The translations under genes and the position numbers were made by a program. Shown in pieces: positions 12,110-25,855 of a stretch of 64,000 bases of DNA; positions within the stretch are counted from its first letter, which is position 1; the number at the start of each line of letters is the position of its first letter. Source of the stretch: Burhinus oedicnemus (lineage: Eukaryota > Chordata > Aves > Charadriiformes > Burhinidae). The stretch covers positions 784,022 through 848,021 of the forward strand of contig VFFE01007012.1 in the NCBI GenBank assembly GCA_008921705.1, in the 5' to 3' direction. The notes beneath the pieces were generated by a model. That model worked only from the letters and a program-made list of their open reading frames with translations. It did no database searches and was not told where the DNA came from.

Positions 12110-13936
12110 GTATGTTCACCTTTGGAAATGCAAGGCCAGTCATTTCAATTCCTTGCATTTGCAGGAATGGCAGAAAAAAATGTTTGATAGTTGTTTCTTC
12201 GAATCCGCTGTGGAGGACTCGGCAGAGCAGTCACGGACAAGGGCTGTGGAGAGCTGGAGGCTGCATCTGCACGGCCATTTCCAGTCCTCGTGTTCCCTGC
12301 TTTGAGGCACTGGGATGCTCTTCTCAGCTAGGTAGATAACCAAGAGCTGAACCGGAGTGCTGAATCTGAGAAGCAGCTCAGGCACTACAAATAAGTCAGG
12401 TACCTTCTTGCAAGAGACGAAGCAGAAGGAATTGCTCTGTGTACAAACATGCAGAATAGGTTGACTTGCTGAGAGTGTGATCTTGCCAAGTGCATGGCAG
12501 CTGAACGCAAAACCTCCTGACACGTCTCCGAGCTTGTTTTGCAATAGAAAACAATTTGGCTTTTCCTATTAATTTTTGTAGTTACCATTAAAGGCAATAC
12601 CACAACTAATGTTATATCAGGCCCAATTACACTAGTGCGCTGCTTCTATTTTTTTTTTCTTTCATGCTGTGGCATTTCCTTTCCCTTGAAAACACTCTTT
12701 CACTCAGTCTAGCAATTAACTGCTTGAACAGTATAATAAGGAAGCAATTAAGAGGTGACAGAGAAAAATTAACACTCCATTTCACATTAAAGGCCAAGTG
12801 AGTATCCTGGCCATTGTGAGTTAAACGTGTCTTTGAAAACCTGTAGTTTGGATGTATTTTCCTTTTGAATAAGAAGCCAGCACCATGTTTTTTTGTCTAG
12901 AGTCCCAATCTGAAAATGGATGATAACTAATTGGGTGCTGTCTGCTTAAACAGGCTGTATTAATTGCAGTTTGTTCTCCTGTAAGTGTCAAGGAAAACAA
13001 AATCTTTATAATGTGTAGGCACAATGTATGCAGCCTTAATTTGAATATGCATGTGCCAGAGCAAATAAAGCAAACTACTGCATGCAATGTTGCCATGGCA
13101 GACAGTATTTGCATAATAAATAACAGCTATCATGAGACTTTCTTTATGAAGTTCTCTGCTGTGTTGTCAGCTATAAGGGCCTACAATAAAGGAGCCAATA
13201 TTGAGAAAGTAAGAGTATGTTTTGCTTGCAAATGCAATGCCCCAACCCCAGTCATTGTTAAACATACATGGTTCTGGTGCTGCTGACAAAACCTAAGGGC
13301 CTGCATTGCTCTGCATGTGCGAACACATGAGCCACGCAGGCAATCATGCAAAATGACACTCAAACTGTTTTGCGTGAGGCCAGATTTTCCAAACCATTGC
13401 TGTGAAGGCTGCGGGCTTGGCATGGGGTGGCCAGCGCGGCCTGCCATGCAGCATCGGCCCAAGGCCCTCCTTGGTGACAGTCTAACCAGTGGGATGGGGC
13501 AGAGAGGGTTCACACCATGCTGCTTTTTATTTTATAAGCAGCCTAACGCTCCGGCTGAGTTTCATGGAAGTTTTCATCAGGCTGGGGATGAGGTCAAGAT
13601 GGCAGAGTTCAAGGAGTGGGACGCAACAGTGAAATCACGTGCATGTTGCTGCTAGTTGCAGAGGGACCGGGGTTGATCTCCGGAGTCGGGGCTGAGTGAC
13701 TGTGCCATCTTGCAGAGCTCTGGCTTCAGAGCCCGTGGCTTCTGCTCTGTGTCTCCAACGTGTGTCTCTCCTGCTGGGTCCCCTGTGCCAGAACAGGAGA
13801 TGAGGACAACCTGCAGCTATTTGCCTCAGTTCTGTGCCAGGGGAACTCTCTCCTCCTTTGGATCAAGGCCTTTTTGAGGCTCTTGATGCTGTTCTGTCCT
13901 CACTGCCTGGGATACAGACCCTTCAAGTTGAGTTGG

Positions 13937-13974
13937 TTAAATATATATATATTTAATTCCATCTTCAGCTGAAG
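13937..13974. repeat. Two adjacent perfect palindromes
   Basis: Positions 13937-13956 read TTAAATATATATATATTTAA, a perfect 20-bp palindrome with an AT core. Six bases later, 13963-13974 reads CTTCAGCTGAAG, a perfect 12-bp palindrome containing an E-box-like CAGCTG. The AT part is probably simple-sequence DNA able to form a cruciform. The second may be chance or an E-box. Confidence 0.6.
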
Positions 13975-16900
13975 GGTTTCAAACCTCAGAACGCAGCAAA
14001 ACTTTCATGATCAAATCATAAAGCTTTGTGAGACTCCTTTGCTTTGGGGTTCATTACAAATTGTAAGCAGTGGTTCACTGGCGAGTCACTGAATATTGAT
14101 AGTCAACTTGGGCCTGGTTTCAGGTGAACGTGTTGTAGAATTTGATATTAAAATCCATGACTTTGATGCAACACCAGCTGAAAGGGAGAGGTTTCAGCTC
14201 GGTTTTACTTTGAGCTTTTTATTTTGCTTCTGTTGAAAGGAAGCGGAAACACAGATGGAGGCAATCGTTGCTTCTGAAATATTAGGGATAGCAAAGGGAA
14301 GGTCTGAAGTGAAATGTAAGAAAGTGCCTAAGGATGGAATTAAAAGTAACAATAAATCCAAAGCTGAGACTGTGTGCTTGGAGGTCAATGAGGATGGGGA
14401 AATGTGTCTGTTGTGGCATGGCTTATTGGCATGGTGGGGAGCATGATGAGAAGAAGGCTTCTGCAAGCCTCACTGCTTCTGAAGCCGATGCTGCTGAGGG
14501 TAACCAGCCTGTTCAGAGGTGGGTTTGTTGAGCAATCCAGTTTGTCATTTAGTTCTGAAAATGAGGAGAAGGTGTTGACTTATACACCAAAATAATTGGA
14601 CTGTGGCCAGGAGAACCCCTCTGTTCCTCTTTGGTTGTGACTAACAGCCTTCCTGTTCCTGTACAAGGGAGCTACACCAAGACTTTCCAGATTCAGGGAA
14701 AGTACCATGTTCTGGAAAATCTTAAATGAACAAATGCTGCCGAGGTTTGTATGCATGGGTTTAATGAGCTTTGACTGGGATTTTAGTTGAGTTAGTAGAT
14801 GTGACTTGACTGAAAGGGGGTTTGACTCAAGTCCTAACATCAGTATAGGTATTCCGATTTCAGTTATTTATTGTAAATACTCTTAGGTGTGATTTAAATA
14901 AGGAATTAACTCTTTTGTCCCATCCCAACAATAAAACCAACAATAAAATCTAATAAAACCTGAGTGATAAAAAGGCTGGTAGTACTGGATATCGGGTAAT
15001 ACTGACCTGGTGTGTGGATTAGCAGACTGAGAATTACTGCTGGTAACTCCTTGACTTTTCTGTAAATTATTGAAAAATGAAACAATGCTGAAACTCGTAA
15101 GAGGCTTTTCAGAGTGTGCTATCACTTACTAACATAAAGCAAAAGTTACTGTATCCCTGATTTAGTTTAACTTTTGGAATCTGCATGGGTTTTTGGATTT
15201 TATTTTTCTGAATTAATTGTATTTACTTACAGATGTAGTGTCTTCCCTTTGTCTTTATTCTCTTTAATAAACAGTAAGGAATAAGCTGACTGTCAGTAGA
15301 TATGTTAGAAGTAAGCAGTCATTTTCAGGTTCTCTTTTGGTCTGAATATCAGAAATTATACCTTTATCTGGAGGTATATTTTAGCTAATGGATGGATCAT
15401 GTAATTTCTATAGTACCTAATATCTTCTCCTAAATAGAAAAGAAAAAAGTCTCTTCAAACAAGCAACCCTAGACCTCATACAACAGCACAGCATGTGTCA
15501 ATTCACACTGTGTCATGTGACATGAAACTACTTAATACAACCTGACTTGGAGTGACATTTGTATTGCCCATATCATAGAATAAAAAAATAACACTTACTT
15601 TCACAAGTGAGTAATTATCTTTTCCAGTTGATGGTATTTTGCTATTTGCAGGTCAAAATGAAAAACAGGTAAGGGTTAGTGAGCTACCTTGAAAAGAAAT
15701 ATTACAGTAGGGAAGAGATTTGATAAGGCCCTAACCATGCTGGCAATACGAGCAAAAGAAATGGTGCTGTTCATGAAAGGATGGCTCTGTCTTTAGATGT
15801 GATTTGAACTAAAGTGGGGGGAAATCCAGAAATCTCAGCTTTTGAACAACAGGCTTGTGAGCTAATTAAGGCCAAAGGACAATTTTAAGGAAGGAAAAGA
15901 AAACATTATGTATTGCCAAAGACTGAGGGCACATTCGTGTTCTCCATTTAATGCCACACATCACACCGCAGTAGATTGGTAATGCACAGACACCCCAAAG
16001 AAGTGGAGATCACTGGGCAAAAGGGACCAATGCTGGGTGCTCTCCTCCCATCCACCCCAATGTGCTGTAGCTGCTCATGTTGCCTGGTGAGGGGACAGTT
16101 CTCAGGTGTATTCTTACCCTGAAGACATTGAAATTTATGGTTTATTCATAAAGATCCTAATCTGATCCACAGTTAAGAGCTGTGAGTCCTATGAATGCTG
16201 GATAAGCAAGTAGCTTACTAGTAGGGACAGTTGTCCACAGCCTAAGGTACTTTCTCTGCTCGCAAGAAAATCCCCAGTCCTGGAGGTTTTTCTAGTTAGA
16301 TCGGATCTTCCACCCACAGGAGACCCTTTGCAGCAGCATCTCATGGTGACGTGCAGTTGTCCACAGTTACAGGTGATCGTGTTCCAGTTGCCCTTAAATC
16401 ACCTCCCCATTGTTTGTTCCTAAAAAAAACATCTGTAATGCAGATGTGAGCCAGCTTTCAGAGCTTACCCATCATTCTCCATCTGCCCATGATGCTGTAG
16501 GACATTTTGCATGAGCCCTTTCCTGTACCCCAGGATCTGCAAGTGGATGTTACCTTCCAGAACTGGCTGTGGAAATAAGCTGATAATTGGGAAGAAAGAT
16601 GACAAAACATCCTGCCACGTGCAGTTTCCCTGCAAGAATTTGTGTGGAGAGCAGTAAATGGCTCCATTTTGCACAACACTGGGTGATTTCTGCAAGCCTC
16701 CTGGGTGACCATGTTTCTTGGAGGAACTCTCCTCCTGTTGTAGTATCTCAAGCCCTGAAAGGCAAGAAACACATTAGCACTGTGATTTGTAAGATCCTTT
16801 TAGACACAACCTTGTAACCTTGTTGGTTTGTACAAAGTTGCAAAGCTCAGAGCAAAATTGCACCTTGTCTAATGTGCTGGTACTTGTGTGTTTCTTTGAC

Positions 16901-17140
16901 TCCAAAGTGCCGCGACATTGGAAATATTCACTGTAAATTTATTTCAGCTATTTTCACAGATTTTTTACGAAGCTACAAAAATAAGCTTGCAGTGAATATT
17001 TCTTCTTCTCCTGCCACGGCCCCATGCTGCCACTGCCATGGCAACCATGAGATCTCCTCTCCTTCCCTCTCAGGTCTTGTCTGCTTGGCTGGGGAGCCTC
17101 TGTCTAGTGATGCCATACTCATGGCAGTGCCTCTTTCCAG

Positions 17141-17320
17141 TAGAATCGTAGAATCACCTAGGTTGGAAGGGACCTTTAAGATCATTGAGTCCAGCCATCA
17201 ACCTAGCACTTCCTAAGTCACCACTAAACCACATCCCTCAGCACCATGTCTACCTGTCTTTTAAATACCTCCAGGGACGGTGACTCAACCATTTCCCTGT
17301 GCAGCCACTTCTTCCAGTTT
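17141..17320 (-). mobile_element. CR1 LINE 3' end, minus strand (group 3)
   Basis: Read on the minus strand, the piece ends in a GATTCTACGATTCTA-type tail at 17141. Upstream of the tail lies GATCTTAAAGGTCCCTTCCAACC. Further upstream it encodes the last residues of CR1 ORF2 (MVESPSLEVFKRQVDMVL, then a stop). The same 3' tail and C-terminus appear in the nested copy at 54.6 kb and in the 62.5 kb copy, so these belong to one subfamily. The 5' limit is blurred beyond about 17305. Confidence 0.88.
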
Positions 17321-18079
17321 CCCAGCTGTCCACTGTAGGACCTCCCTACAGTAGTTGGAGATGGGAGCATGTCTCCCCTCTTCTTTCCACCCCAATTTAG
17401 TCCAGGGAAATAATCACATTTCTGCTGTGTGAAATTAGTGCAAGGGAAGAATGACACAGTAGTTAAGGTCTCCTGCTTGCTAGGTCTTGTCCAAGCAATT
17501 TCTGGGAGGGTCTGGGTGATACTTCGTGGACATGTCTACATGCGTGACTGCTGCATGTTGTTTCTCATTGAAAATGGACAGTTTCAATGACTTTTAGATC
17601 AGATTTCAAAGGCTTAAAAATGTAATATGTTTTATATATGTGATATGTCTTCTTCTTTACAAAGAAAGGAAAGGACATATCAAATCTTAGAAATGAACAT
17701 AACATGACAATTTTGCAAACCACCATGAAATGAGGATTTATTAGTTTGTTGATCTCCCCTGGGGACCCGAGTGCAATAAAAGCAGGAATTGTGCTGACGC
17801 GGGTGGAAGTGAGGAACATGTTCAACTTGAAGGCAAATGGTTTTGCTGTACAATCCAGGGATGTAGGCTGGATGAGCTCAGCTGTCACTCAGTCTGTTAA
17901 TCCCTCAAATCTTTAGCGCTTGAGGATTAATTTCTCTAAATATTGTGCCAAATATAATAGTCTCTCTATCTCTCACACTATTAGATGTGTATGAACTACA
18001 AGGAGCCTTTTGTCTCCCTAATAGGATTCAGCCCTAATTCTGAAGTCATAAAGCATGAATTTAAAATATAATAACTTAA

Positions 18080-18092
18080 CCCCCCCCCCCCC
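18080..18092. repeat. Poly-C run (C13)
   Basis: Thirteen consecutive C on the plus strand, in otherwise AT-rich sequence. Long G/C homopolymers are unstable and prone to sequencing error. Confidence 0.9.
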
Positions 18093-19990
18093 AAACATTT
18101 TCCACCGGTAGAAAGGTAACAGCTAGACAGTTGTAAAGCCCTAATCCTGGGCTCTGCTCCTGTCCTTTACACCAGTCCTAAAGCAGAAACAGGCCAGGTG
18201 ACAGTTGTGTTTGCTTGCTTCTGCTTTATCCTGCTACAGAATATTTCCAGGGTGACAAAGAAGAAGTAACAGTGATGTGGTGCCCTTCCTTTGCCATATC
18301 CTGATTTGGTGGAGTGGGGATGGTGGTGTTGGGGTGGAAGGGACACATGGATGGGAGGCACCCAGGTATAACAATAATGCTGAGCAGGTGAGCACGTATA
18401 AGTGAGAAAAACTTCTGGGACTCATAGTTACATGACAGAGTTCCTGCTGGTCCTAGTAAGACAATCCTGGTCGTTTTAACAAAATAGCAGTACTTTCAGA
18501 TCAGATTTTATGTTTGCAGTGCTATCAGGGCTTTCTCTTCTCTTGGGGGCTGCCTGTTACAGCTGGGGAGTGCAATCGGAGAGTTGACTTTGTAGTATTA
18601 CAGTTCCTTACCATACTAGCTTCAGCCACACATGGTAGGTTGTAGGGAATCAGGCCTTAGGACTTAGTTTTGGGCTCACAGGATGGTGGGATTGAAAGTT
18701 GATAGCCATATACTTTCCTGCTGTGGTGCTGCTGTCCTGGCTGGGAAGTCAGGAACAGCTGGTGGAAGGGAATAACAATAAAATTTCTCACTTCAGAATT
18801 GTCTCACTTGGCATTCGTGCCTTTATGAAGCAACTATTGCTATTTTCCCTTTCTCTCCTGTATCCCTAACAGCACCTGCAGATGACAAATCGTAGCCAAT
18901 TACGCTATTACTTTTAACGTGGGCTGTATTGATTACCTGGATTCTGCTCTGCGTAGCACTGAGTTATATCTTGTTTCAAACTGTTCTTTTCTCTTGGCAC
19001 CAAGAATCAGTGCGTGGTGCATTGAAATGAACTTGAATTAGGGCAGGTGGCGTGTGATGTGCTGAGTGACAGGCCACCACTTGCTGGGAGGCCAGCAAGA
19101 TTTGCAGCGCACTGGGAGGGGATGTAGGGGCATATGCCAGCAGCCTTCTGCTAGAGCTCCCTGCCAGAGACCTCGCTCCCAGCCCTCAGGAAAACTCTTC
19201 CTTATGCAGCTATATCCCATGCTGAGAGCTTGAGCTCAGGCACGTGGGTCACCATACCCATGGCTTCCCAGGAAAAGCCCCTCTGCTCCTGGGTGCTTTC
19301 TGCCTAGGTGTAGGACCATATCTCATCACAATCAATTGCTCCGCTCCCCCCCTTTCTTTTTTTCTGCATCCACTTTGCTTTATCCAGATCAACTTCTGCT
19401 GGGCTGCTTTATTTCCCTTCTGACATTCCCCATGTCCATGTTTCTTTGCAGCCCACTGATAAAACGTAGTAAGGTCAATACCTTAGGCTAGGAGTGGGTC
19501 CCTGTGGGACTCTTGGAAAAACTTTGCTCATCGATGATATCCTGCTGTAGTTTGGGTTTCAAACTTGCATTTTTGTCAGTTTAGGATCCTTTTGTGATAC
19601 CTTCTGCCAGGCTGCCTTGGTGGTTTTTTAGTTTCTAAACTAGAAGAATGTCCTATGATACCAAGTCAAATAGCTGATGAAATATTTTCTATAAGAAAAC
19701 CGCAATTCACCAAACTAAAAGATGTTCTCAAGAATGAGTAGATTTCAAATAATCTAACTGATCTGAAAACAAAGTAGGAAAAAAAATTTGAAATACTGGC
19801 AATGAACAGGTTTCATTTTTCAACAATAAAGGACCTTTTCTTTTGAAATATTAGCTCATTTATACTTTCTGAGAAGTCAAACGTGAGATAAACTGCTCTG
19901 CTTTCATAGCTCCAAAATGTTTTAGGTTAGTGAGTACTCACTATATAAACGTCTTCTCCCAGTTTACGATGGCAAAGAATGTAAATTTCT

Positions 19991-20006
19991 AAATAAATAA
20001 ATAAAT
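19991..20006. repeat. (AAAT)4 microsatellite
   Basis: Four uninterrupted tetranucleotide units. Confidence 0.85.
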
Positions 20007-23000
20007 GATTGGAATATTGACAGATTGCTTCTTGGTCACAACTACTTAAGTCCAGGATATTAACACTTTCATTACAGCAATCAGATCTGCAATTTTACCC
20101 CAAATCATGATAATGAATTAGGTTTGAAGGTGTAAAGTGAAATAAAAATCTTTAAATTCAGAGCCAGTTAAGATTTTCACACTTTTGCTTTTAGGTGAAA
20201 GTGAATGCGGAAGTATAGGAACACTGGATGCAAATGGTTTCACTGCTGTAGTTCCTAGCAATCCAAGAATAAATGGATATCTTTCTATAAAACTGATGTA
20301 ATGAGATTTTGAAATAGAAAATTCTTCTTTATTGGAACATTAATTAGATTCGTTGAAAAAATGGGAAGCTAAAATTTTTGGTCTGTCAGCACCCTAGTAA
20401 AGACAGAAAACCTGTTACTATATGTCTGTTAAAAGTATAACAAGATCACGTAACTAGAAATTGAAGAAGTCAGCGAAAATTAGAAAGAAAGCAGGCCGTT
20501 CCTAAAGTGAGATTAATTAACCATTGAAATAGCTTCCTAAGGGGCACAGCACCTTTTCTACCACTTAAAGTCCTTAACTCAAGGTGGAATGTCTTTTTTC
20601 AAGAAAATTCTGTAACAGTGCAAATTGTTCAACTAAGCTGTAGGAGTCGTGGGGTGAAATGCTGTGTTATGCAGGAGTTCAGATTAGAGAGGATCGCCGT
20701 GTTCTCCTTTGGCCTTGGCACCCCTGGGTTCAGGCTTCATGGAGTGGGTAGGAGCCAGGTCTGCACGCTGAAGCGTGGCTGCTCTGGGAAGCCGAGGCTT
20801 TGAACGATGCGTGGGGTACATGTGTGCGGTGTACGGACGTGCAGCTCTGTGCAGGTGGAGCACAGTGGTCCATTGTGAGCTCCAGCAGGAGCAAAACACG
20901 TCCAGGGAGGTTACAGGATGGAGCAGGCTCTGGCCTGTGGTTTGCACTTGTCTAGTTTTTCTTCTCCCTTCCCGGTTGCTCCCTACCTTTGAGTGACTGC
21001 TGCTTGCAAACCCGCTGTTGAACTCTGCCGTTGCTGAACCCATATTAACCTGAAGGCATTAGAGAAATTGGTTGGAAAGCTCAAAACATTCTTGGAGGTC
21101 AGGAAAAAGTGTCTCATGAATGACAAAGAAGAAAATAGGAGTCAATGAGACACAATGGTAGAGGAAAAATATTCTCTTCTACAAAATCCGTTGGCTGAGG
21201 AAATTCCCCAGAGGAAGGAGAATAAGGTGCTTCCTACATGACAATGAATGACAGCTTTTTCCTGTACTGTGGCTTGAAAGTTACGTTTTCCCCCCGAGAA
21301 GCAAGTAGAGAAAGGAGAGACAAACTCTGTTCTCAGAACATGAATGCTCACTCACATCCCATTTTGGTGTTCTCCATTTCAAGTCCAGATCTTCCTCTAC
21401 TTCTGCTGAATCCTGCACCAGTCTTTGTTGCACAGTAAGATTTGAATGAAAAAAAGACTGGGGAAAAGAGGAATGGACCAACCTTCTGCTTCCTGCCCTA
21501 AAAGCAAGCTCTCCTATTTTTCTCCATATCACCTGCTGCTACAGCCCTTGGGTGATGAATCATCAGCAGTGGGAAACACAATTCCCAGTGACACCAGGAG
21601 CTTCAGCATGGAGACACAACCATGCACCCTGGTAAAACCAAGAGGTGCCTGGTGCATTTGCTGTTTCACAGGATTATGGACTGCGGGTGTCCGCAAGCAC
21701 TCCTGGAGGAGAGAAAAGGGAAGACAGAATCCAAGGCAGAGCGTAGGGTGCTTTGTGAGGAGTGAGGTCCCGGTCACCCTATGGAGTGAGAGGCCCGCCT
21801 CAGGCTCCTGTGGCTATCTCTGGTTTTCCAGTGGTGGCCTTCCTCCAGGAGTCTCCTCCTGGTCTTCGGACCCAGTGCAAAGTGGATGAAACTGCCCTGA
21901 GCAGGAGGACAACACAGACTCTCCACCATCGTCACCCAGAGGGGTGGAGCAGTGATGTGCCAAGGCCACCGCAGCTTTTTGTCCTCTTCTTCATGCGCAA
22001 GGCACTGAAAAGGGAGAAGAACTGGCTGCAGTGTCTGATCCTGGGACGTCTGACTTCCCCTGTGTGTATTTCCACATTTGCAGGGTTCAGGCTGCTGTAC
22101 GGTCTGCAACCAGCTCTGCCTGTCCCGTTTGGTGTCGCTCTATCCCGTGCCAGTATGGGATTTATCCTGCCTGATACCTGCTGCAGTATTTTTGTGTTTC
22201 CCTCTGATGTCTAAGGATAACAAAAGGTACCTGAAAGGAGACTGCATGGATTGTGGCAGGCTAAATATAATACACCTTTTTTTAAGCGCATACGGAGCCC
22301 CTTAGGCAGCAGTTATGCGGTCTCAAAGCAAGGTTTGGTGAAATAGCTCGTGTTGGTTCCTTGGGGGTTATAGCTTCTTAGCAGGGAAATCCCTAGATGC
22401 GCCGCCTCTTTCCCTTGACTGTCTAGTTTAACATCTTGTTTGCTTTTGTCTTGTATTATTTTTCTTTCCTTTTTTCAGCAAGCCTTAGTCACTGGCTTTC
22501 CTGTTGGTTTTGATGCCTCAGTCATGGCTTACAGCTTGTGCGGTGCTGCAACGGGGAGGCTGGTGTCAGTCCATCTCTTGTTCTTCTAATTCTGTTCTCT
22601 AAATTCAGCTTCAGGGGGTAACAGATAAAAACTACAGCCTTCCCTGCAGGTCTCGTGATGGCCTTGATCTTCATGTTTTTTCAGCTCCAGCCCTATAAAC
22701 CTTCGAAGCTAACCTTGCAGCTGCGTCCTGCTAGGCTCTCCCACACAGGTCAATCTCATTTCTAGTTTTGATTGTTACAGTTTAAAGGTAGAATTTCCCT
22801 TTCTTTCTTCACAGCATTCAAATGCTAATTAGATCCCTTAAATGTCTAGGAAGTTATCCCAGTTTACACATATATGGTTTATTAACTCATGCTCATTTCA
22901 AACCTTTTCTTTGATGTAGGCTAATGGAATTATTCTTTTAGAATCACTTTTAAAAGGTGACTTCTCTTTCTTTCTTGCTGACTGGTGTTTCTCTGAAGCA

Positions 23001-24392
23001 CATTTGTGACTGTTTGCCTTTGGAAAAAAATACCTGCTTTTCCATGGGCTAACGCTGAGCACTCCTGGAGTTGCATGCAACAGATAAACAGTTGCTTTCT
23101 ATTTGCAGCAACTTACTTTTTCAAGTTCACACTTTTACTCTTTGCTGAAACAATATTTATTTTACCTCCCTTTCCATAGCTGCACAGCTAATAAGACGGA
23201 GCAGATCAGGTTTGCAAAAATACATCTGCCTAGAGAATAGGGTCATGTGAGCCAGCATTTGTTTCCAGCTGTTTTCTTGTCATTAGCTTTTAATTTCAAC
23301 AACTACCTGCTTGTGCCTCTCCTCTTTTTTCCCCACCTCAGGTATTTTGTGCTGTTACTGTGATTGTCAGTTCTGTTCTGCTTGAAAGGTTTCAGTGTAT
23401 GTTGCCATGGTTACAGGTGCCAGAATTGGAAATAAATGAAGGGGGTATCAAGGCACTGTTGTGACTCTGATGGAGGCTTAGCACTAAGATGTTAGCTATT
23501 ACTTTGCCGGATTCCACATTATTTGATGACGGATCCATTTTAATAGAATATTTAAATGCTTGCGTGAATATAGATTGCACTAAAAAGGAATCATGCGAAC
23601 TGGATTTAAAGTAAATTAATTTTTTTAACAGTTTCTTTTTTTTTTTTTAATGAGTGCATAGCCTTTGGGACAGCCTGCAAGTAAGTGAACAGGGTGTCTA
23701 GAACGTCTCCTACTGCATGAATGGTATGAACATATTTGATTATATCTGCCACTGGATCATGGAACAGTATTGAGTATGTTTCTTTCCAAAAGTTCAAAGA
23801 GAGAAGAGAGAAACTTTTTTTAGGAAGTAGGAATCTGCTTCAGAATGATTTCCTATTCCTGAATGAAGAAGACACAGGGAAATTCGGTGCTCGCTGTCTC
23901 TCTTTTGTAGTCTGTGTAGTAGTAACATGTGCTTCTAAAGACTTGTGGGAGGCTCGTGATGGAGATGACTTGAGAGTTTCTGCAAAACCACAGTTCCTTC
24001 TTCCATTTCTCATTTTATAGTCTTGAAATGTAAGCCAAATGACAACAGCGAAATTTGAATCAAATCTTAGGTCAGTTTTTTAGCAACCTTTTCCCACATT
24101 GTTCAAAGTGATATTAGTCTGTTTTAAGTCCTTTTTCTGATCAGATTGTCCCAATCAGTCAACCCCTCTCAGTGTGCATCCACGGGTAGTGTGTTTCATG
24201 TGTTGTTTAACCAGGGGGATGGGCGAAATGTGGAAGCACTGCTAAATGTTTAAAATGGGTAGTAATATGTCACACTTATCCCAAGGAAAGTTCCTGCTTT
24301 CCTTTCCCAGTGAAGAGATGGATTTTCCCTTATTGGTGATATCTGGCCCCATTGAAGTAAGCTGAAAAGCTCCTGCCCATGTGAAAGGAAAT

Positions 24393-24443
24393 TGTGTGTG
24401 TGTATGTGAATATATACATGCATACATGTATACACACATGTAG
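24393..24443. repeat. TG/TA-rich imperfect inverted simple repeat
   Basis: A (TG)n run passes into TATATACATGCATACATGTA-like sequence and back to CACACATG. The two halves can pair imperfectly as a hairpin. It is most likely a decayed dinucleotide microsatellite. Confidence 0.6.
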
Positions 24444-25144
24444 TTCTGTATGTATAATTAAAATCTTCATATTTTTGAAGTAGCTTTAAAATTAAGCTGT
24501 GGCTTTCTAGTTTCAGAAATGTTATTTTGAAGCTAACAGAAAGAGAGCAAACAGTATGGTATTCTTATAGTGTTGATTAGTGATTTTAATTGAAGGGTAA
24601 TAGTAATATGACATTTTACTAAAGGTCGAGGTTTTTAGAGTAGCTCAGTTTATCATCTTTAAAATGCAGGAAACTGGAACATTTTGAAGGCAGTAACTGT
24701 ATTCATCCTTTCGCCTAATTTTATCTTTATTTCTTATTAACCCTTCCTCTAGCAAAATCGCTCAATGAGAGTACGCTACCTCTAGCCATTGGGATTAAGC
24801 TTTGATAATACTGTTACAAATGTGGAACTTAGAAACTACAGCCTCCACAAAATGCAGAACTTGCATTTACCCTCATCGGAGAGTTGCATTTATTCTTGAA
24901 AGCTGGCTCTCTTCTGAGGTGGATTAGAAATAGTACTCTATGTTAACCTCAGTGGGGCAAGACAGTAAGTATCTGCGATCTGGTACTTTAGTTGGAAAGT
25001 GGGAGGTACCTTTGGTGTCTTTTTTAGGTGACTCTGTCCCGCTTGGACATAAAACAGGTAGATATGACTGTCTGGGGAAGGAGGATTTAGGCCATGGAGT
25101 GGATCAGCTAAAGGGAGGAACAAAGCTTGGGGAAGGAATGGAAC

Positions 25145-25163
25145 TTTTTTTTTTTTTTTTTTT
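25145..25163. repeat. Poly-T run (T19)
   Basis: Nineteen consecutive T on the plus strand. On the minus strand this is a poly-A, but nothing next to it looks like a SINE or a processed pseudogene. Confidence 0.9.
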
Positions 25164-25832
25164 AAATTAATGAATGTAGATCCCAAAAGGGAACTGAGAT
25201 CTGAACCCTTCAAAATCACAGGTTCCTAAAAAAAAAATTAAGACAGAGTTTAACCACATTAGACTGTGTCGCAGACCCATGAAAACTGTGCCTGGCAGCC
25301 AGAGCGTCTCAGAGTCCGTAGGTACTGAGGTTTTCACCAGTGCAATCAGTTAGACATACAAAGTTCAACTTGTTAATTATAGTTGTGGTCCTCTTTTGTG
25401 TACCTTGTGGCATTTATAGAAGGGCTAGCAGTTGTACTATTTCCACTGCCTGCACTAGCTCATATAGAGCAGCTGGGGTAACTCCGCATGGCACTGAAAT
25501 GTGCTTCGCAGCCAACCCCTCAACGCTCTGCTCATATTTGTGAATTCTGCTCCACCAGCTGGATACCTAAAAGCCAAACACTTAAAAGCCTGTGTCCTTT
25601 TGTCAATCTGGGCCTAAATTTTTAACTCTATATATTGCAGAGACTTTGTCCGGGGGAAGCTAGGGAAAGCAGCATCTGCTTTGTTTGAGTGCTTGCTTTT
25701 TATAAGCACTCTGCAAACACACGAAACTTCCACGAAACAGGGTATCGTATATTCCTGTGATTTTGCAATTGCCTGTCATTAGGTTGGGGGACATACGTGC
25801 GCATGGGATAAAAGGAGTTGCATCAAAATCAG

Positions 25833-25855
25833 TGTTTACACAAACTCCGTAAACA
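25833..25855. promoter_or_regulatory. Inverted pair of forkhead-type motifs
   Basis: TGTTTAC at 25833-25839 and its exact reverse complement GTAAACA at 25849-25855 are separated by nine bases. Both match the core bound by FOX-family transcription factors. A 16-base word, AAAGCAGCATCTGCTT, starts exactly at the end of the second site (25855-25870). The same word occurs about 190 bp upstream at 25666, so the site sits beside one arm of a direct repeat. Regulatory function is inferred only. Confidence 0.3.

Larger units (their letters stand above)
9891..17140. other. Unique non-coding sequence
   Basis: No mobile element is recognised in these 7.2 kb. Notable contents are a candidate exon at 11985-12109 and a pair of perfect palindromes at 13937-13974, both listed separately. 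A weak micro-exon-like interval lies at about 13170-13208, with a pyrimidine-rich acceptor and GAGAAA before GTAAGA. The first few hundred bases may still contain decayed L1-like sequence. Long open frames around 12.1-13.7 kb on both strands overlap each other and have no recognisable content. Confidence 0.5.
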
